Shown here: piece by piece, positions 60,587 to 64,000 of the stretch
Layout: every line of letters begins with the position of its first letter
Position numbering within the stretch: the first letter of the stretch is position 1
Source of the DNA: Musa acuminata AAA Group
Lineage: Eukaryota > Streptophyta > Magnoliopsida > Zingiberales > Musaceae
Length of the DNA: 64,000 nt
Direction of reading: 5' to 3'
Assembly: GCF_036884655.1 (NCBI RefSeq)
Contig: NC_088356.1
Span: 12,552,501-12,616,500 of the forward strand
Made by a program: the position numbers and the translations under genes
Notes under the pieces: generated by a model
The model's database searches: none
Told to the model about the DNA's origin: nothing
Seen by the model: only the letters and a program-made list of their open reading frames with translations

Positions 60587-62117
60587 AGTTATACATGCTT
60601 GGCAAGTTAATCACGTGAGTGATGACACGTGTGACACAATACATATTTTTTTTACTTATTATTATTTATTAATATTTTTTACTTTATGTTATTTATTTTA
60701 TATATTATGATATCCATGGATCTATATAATGGGAATTGAATCGTGACGAGATTATAATAATTAGATTAATTTATCTTTAAATACAAACCCCAAATAATCA
60801 CAATCATAGGTTACTTGAGAGGGACATCGAGATAACGGGATAGATTGGTATATTGTATACCCGTCCATATGATAGAGGTGGCTAGTCTCATAGCTACTCA
60901 TGTTGAGACACTAGGGAAACAGTGTAAGTGCTCATTGAAGAATGAGTTCATTAATTGATTTACTCACGGAATGCTGGATGGTTGGTGACACCTCATTATC
61001 AAACAGTGATTTTATCGTCTTAGTTGTTTATCTGATCCTTAGACTTGAGATACCAAGAATATTCTTTATAAGTACTCCACTCTTTGATACCGAACTTATA
61101 GGTCGGAAAGTTTCAAATCTAGCACAATCGGTCATCGAAAGTGATAGCCAACCTTATGAGGGCAATTGAGTGTTGATAAAGGATTATCCACTCTCGGTGT
61201 CATAAGAGGAATATCCTATATATTCTTACTCAAGCAAATCTCTAGCCAGGGTCATTCGGATTGAGAGAAAAAGAGTTCTCTAGGAGAATCTGATTAGAAC
61301 GAGACTCAAGTGTATTTTATATGGGCCTGACAGTACTATACCTGGTATATGATCTCTAAGATATTAGATAGATGAGAGACTATATATATATGGTAATTAA
61401 GGATAGATAGGTCCAGTGGATTAGATTCCCTAATATCGTTTTAGGGATTATGGCGTAGTGGCCTAGTGCGTCCGTAGTCAATAAGTCGGGTGAATTATTA
61501 TGGATATAATAATTTACTGAGTCAGAAGGAGTTCTGATAGGTATAACTCATGACCAGCTCGATATTAGGCCTAGAGGGTCACACACATATGGTAGGTATT
61601 GCTACGAGTAGAGGTTCGGATATAATATATCCGTTATAGCTCATATCTTATCGGATCTCCAATAAATCCCTGAATTATTAGATCTTGTGGATAAAAGATC
61701 TAATAAAAGTCAAAAAAATATTATTGAATAGAAATCCACTAATCCAAAAGGGTTGGGTAGTTGGATGAAGATATAGTACCGAATAGGGCAGGATCCATTA
61801 GGGTTAAGTTGACAAAGACATCTATAAATATGAGAGAACCAAAGAGGACATATGTTAGACCTTTTTTGGTTGCCACCTCCTATACTCATCTCTTCCTCTC
61901 CTCCTCAATCGACAACCCTAGTTTGGGGCATGTGAATATCAAGAATGGTTGACCTCTTCTTAATCACGTGGTGTGCATAAAGAAGAGGATTGTACAGCGA
62001 TTTGATGAGCGTCTTCGTCGCATCAACCATGTGGATCACCACTAGAGAGGAGAACTGTTGACCTAATTTATCCTCTCCCAAAGATCTACAAGTTTACAGG
62101 GATATATGATCTCCCTA
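60587..62117 (+). mobile_element. LTR without internal region, family S copy 3 (3'-truncated)
   Basis: Colinear with 12771-14635 from TGCTAGTTATAC to the segment GATATATGATCTCCCTATG. TATA box at 61823-61830. It lacks the last 140 bp or so of the LTR and is joined instead to an inverted LTR fragment. Confidence 0.75.
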
Positions 62118-62456
62118 TGTTATTGGAAAATTTGGGATAATATCACATGTGTAGTGGAAGAACAAAAAATAAAAATCCTAGAATTCCCATAGAAAAAGGA
62201 TTCTTATTATTGTGCAAAAGTTGGTACGCAAAATCCCACGAAACTGAAAAACTACATGTAAGAGAATTACCTAGAGAGATCGTATATCTTTAAATTCTTA
62301 CAGATCTATAGGATTAGATGGAGTTCAAATGCCCTCCAATCTAGTGGTGATCCGCACGACAGAGGCTGCGAAGACGCTCCTCAAATCATTACCAAAAACT
62401 CTTCCTCGCGCATACCATGTAATTAAGAAGCGACTGCCCCTTCTTACTGTCCACAC
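62118..62456 (-). mobile_element. inverted fragment of the same LTR family
   Basis: From TGTTATTGGAAAA at 62118 the sequence matches the reverse complement of the end of LTR copy 2 (14635 back to about 14380), including the CATGTG, GAGATCGTATATC and GTGGTGATCC blocks. It begins exactly at the LTR terminus and is cut by the next element at 62457. Confidence 0.75.
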
Positions 62457-62900
62457 TATTATGGACAAAATTACAAATAGAGTGTTTAATGTAATGCACA
62501 TGGATGTCCATATCTTTTGGTTTGTTCATGCTTTGCGCAACATGTAGAAGGATAGTCAAAGGCTTAACAGCCCCAATTTAATTGGGTTTGATGGTTATTT
62601 TAGGCGTGTAAATAAAGGTTATGACATGTGGACACTTATGGGAGATTTTGATCTACAATGGGTCATTTTGGATCCTTTGTTGTGCAATCATTCATAGCTT
62701 ATGAAGTATGTTTGTAATTTGTATTGGTTATGTGTTTTCTGAAATGTTTGCTTATGGATTCCGAATGAGGCACTTTCTCTAATCCGTTTTCTCTTTCGTA
62801 GGCCCTAAGGGACCATGAAAGGTTTCGAGGATGTTGACCTTTGTGGACGGACACGTAAGAGTGCCACATGACTTAGGCTAAATCAGCTAAGTCCATGACA
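62457..62900 (+). repeat. 5' LTR of diverged non-coding element
   Basis: 444 bp against 446 bp in the intact copy. It is clearly older, with scattered transitions. Confidence 0.85.
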
Positions 62901-64000
62901 GATTGTATCAGAGTGGGATAAGCACTCATAGAAACACTTGCCATGCAAGTGTGGGGGACCTAGCGGGGTTGCATTGAGGGCAGCCATCATGCGCAATCGT
63001 TTGGGGGAAAACGGGCATAGAGATGTAGGAAAAAGGAGTCACTTAGAGAAGTGGGCATATGAGATTAACATTCAGAGAAATGACCAAATATTTGTGTGAG
63101 AGGCACCATGAGGACAAGCAAGCTAGGAAGAATGTGTAGCATACAAAGGTTGGGATGACTGAGTTTGGGCAACGACTCAATGTTGGCAACCATACTTGAT
63201 GGTGCTCATGGGAAACGAGACGCTTGATAAAGGATGAGTCCATTTAAGGTGGAATAAGTTATTTAACGACTGAAATAGTTATGCAAAGCTCACAGAGGTG
63301 AGGAAAATTGCTAACTCGAAGAATTCAATACTCATGCAAAGGCTTGTATGCGAACGATGGAATGTTCATGGCCATCCCAAGGTGACCGAAACTCAGCGCC
63401 ATGGAGTATTGAAACTTTCTCTTTAGTATGTAAAGGATATGTCCGTAGGAGGCTAAAATATGCAGCAAGTTCAGCATGTTGCTAAGCTTTGAGGGGTGCA
63501 GTAGGGATAAGTTTCGACTCTCCAAAGGGAGAACCATATTCAACGGATAACACATGTTGAGGAGGAGTATATGAAAATAACTTCACAAAGCTCAACGGAC
63601 TGAGCAAACGATGAGGAGTAATCACATGATCTCGCTTGAGATAATGCATTGGGGAATGCATTGCGAGATCAAGTAGGAGAGCAATCCAAGGCAACACAAA
63701 TAAAGACACACTTAGAGTCGATATAGAGATAAGACTCAATAAAGGGCTGACCCGTTGAATGGTGGGTGTGAGGGCTACTATTAACTCAATGCAAAACGAG
63801 GAGCGGAACAACTTAGGTGTAACTTGGTGAAATACCCAAGCCATATGAAAGGAGCCAACATAGAAGATGGAATATAGAGCGGAGGGACAGAACATTCCTT
63901 GGACAGAGGTCAAGGACATGAACTCTTGGAGAGGCAAGAGTGGGATCACGTCATTCCATTGATCCCTCATTCTGATGGAGCGGGCTCATCCTGCATAGTG
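62457..64000 (+). mobile_element. diverged copy of the non-coding LTR element (runs off window)
   Basis: LTR 62457-62900 (444 bp) matches 19124-19569 with many substitutions and has lost the canonical TGTCA start (reads TATTATGG). A degraded primer site (GATTGTATCAGAGTGGGA) follows. The internal region to the window end is colinear with the start of the internal region at 19570-20800. No coding content. The 3' LTR is beyond the window. Confidence 0.85.

Overview
This is a nuclear window from a flowering plant, most likely a monocot. It holds four intron-containing or GC-rich plant genes separated by long AT-rich stretches, microsatellites and nested LTR retrotransposons that use the plant initiator-Met tRNA primer site (TGGTATCAGAG). 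High GC in the coding exons suits a monocot, and Zingiberales (a banana relative) is a guess. There are no bacterial features.

Single-copy genes: a mitochondrial pyruvate carrier of the MPC2 type (complement 5806-7450, 5 coding exons, 108 aa, with a probable 5' leader exon far upstream near 11.2 kb); a BOI/SBP-type RING E3 ubiquitin ligase (complement 32612-33903, 4 exons, 339 aa); a conserved plant protein with a SHI/LRP1-spaced cysteine cluster (complement 36814-40360, 5 exons, 359 aa); and an invertase/pectin methylesterase inhibitor-like secreted protein (58110-58610, intronless, 166 aa). I reconstructed the exon structures by hand from GT-AG sites, reading phase and family motifs. The four genes are functionally unrelated and do not form a cluster.

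The rest is mostly retrotransposon. (1) Three plus-strand LTRs of one family stand without internal regions at about 3.0-4.65, 12.8-14.6 and 60.6-62.1 kb. The third abuts an inverted LTR fragment. (2) At 18.0-31.1 kb two Copia elements lie in opposite orientation, 3' ends facing, and form a large imperfect inverted repeat. The left copy is interrupted by a complete 4.56-kb non-coding LTR element (19124-23685). A diverged relative of that element starts at 62457 and runs off the window. (3) At 42.8-57.1 kb an older minus-strand SIRE-like Copia derivative is split in its gag by a younger 8.1-kb relative (46923-55022) with a perfect 5-bp target duplication. Both lack recognisable protease, integrase and reverse transcriptase. 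The younger one carries a broken extra ORF of the plant-transposon-protein type.

The most interesting structures are the Copia inverted pair, where one arm preserves the empty target site of the insertion in the other arm, and the arrays of short palindromes just upstream of the TATA box in all four SIRE-like LTRs, whose copy number differs between the two LTRs of each element. The stretches 11.2-12.8, 14.6-17.9 and 34.3-36.8 kb contain no gene I can recognise.
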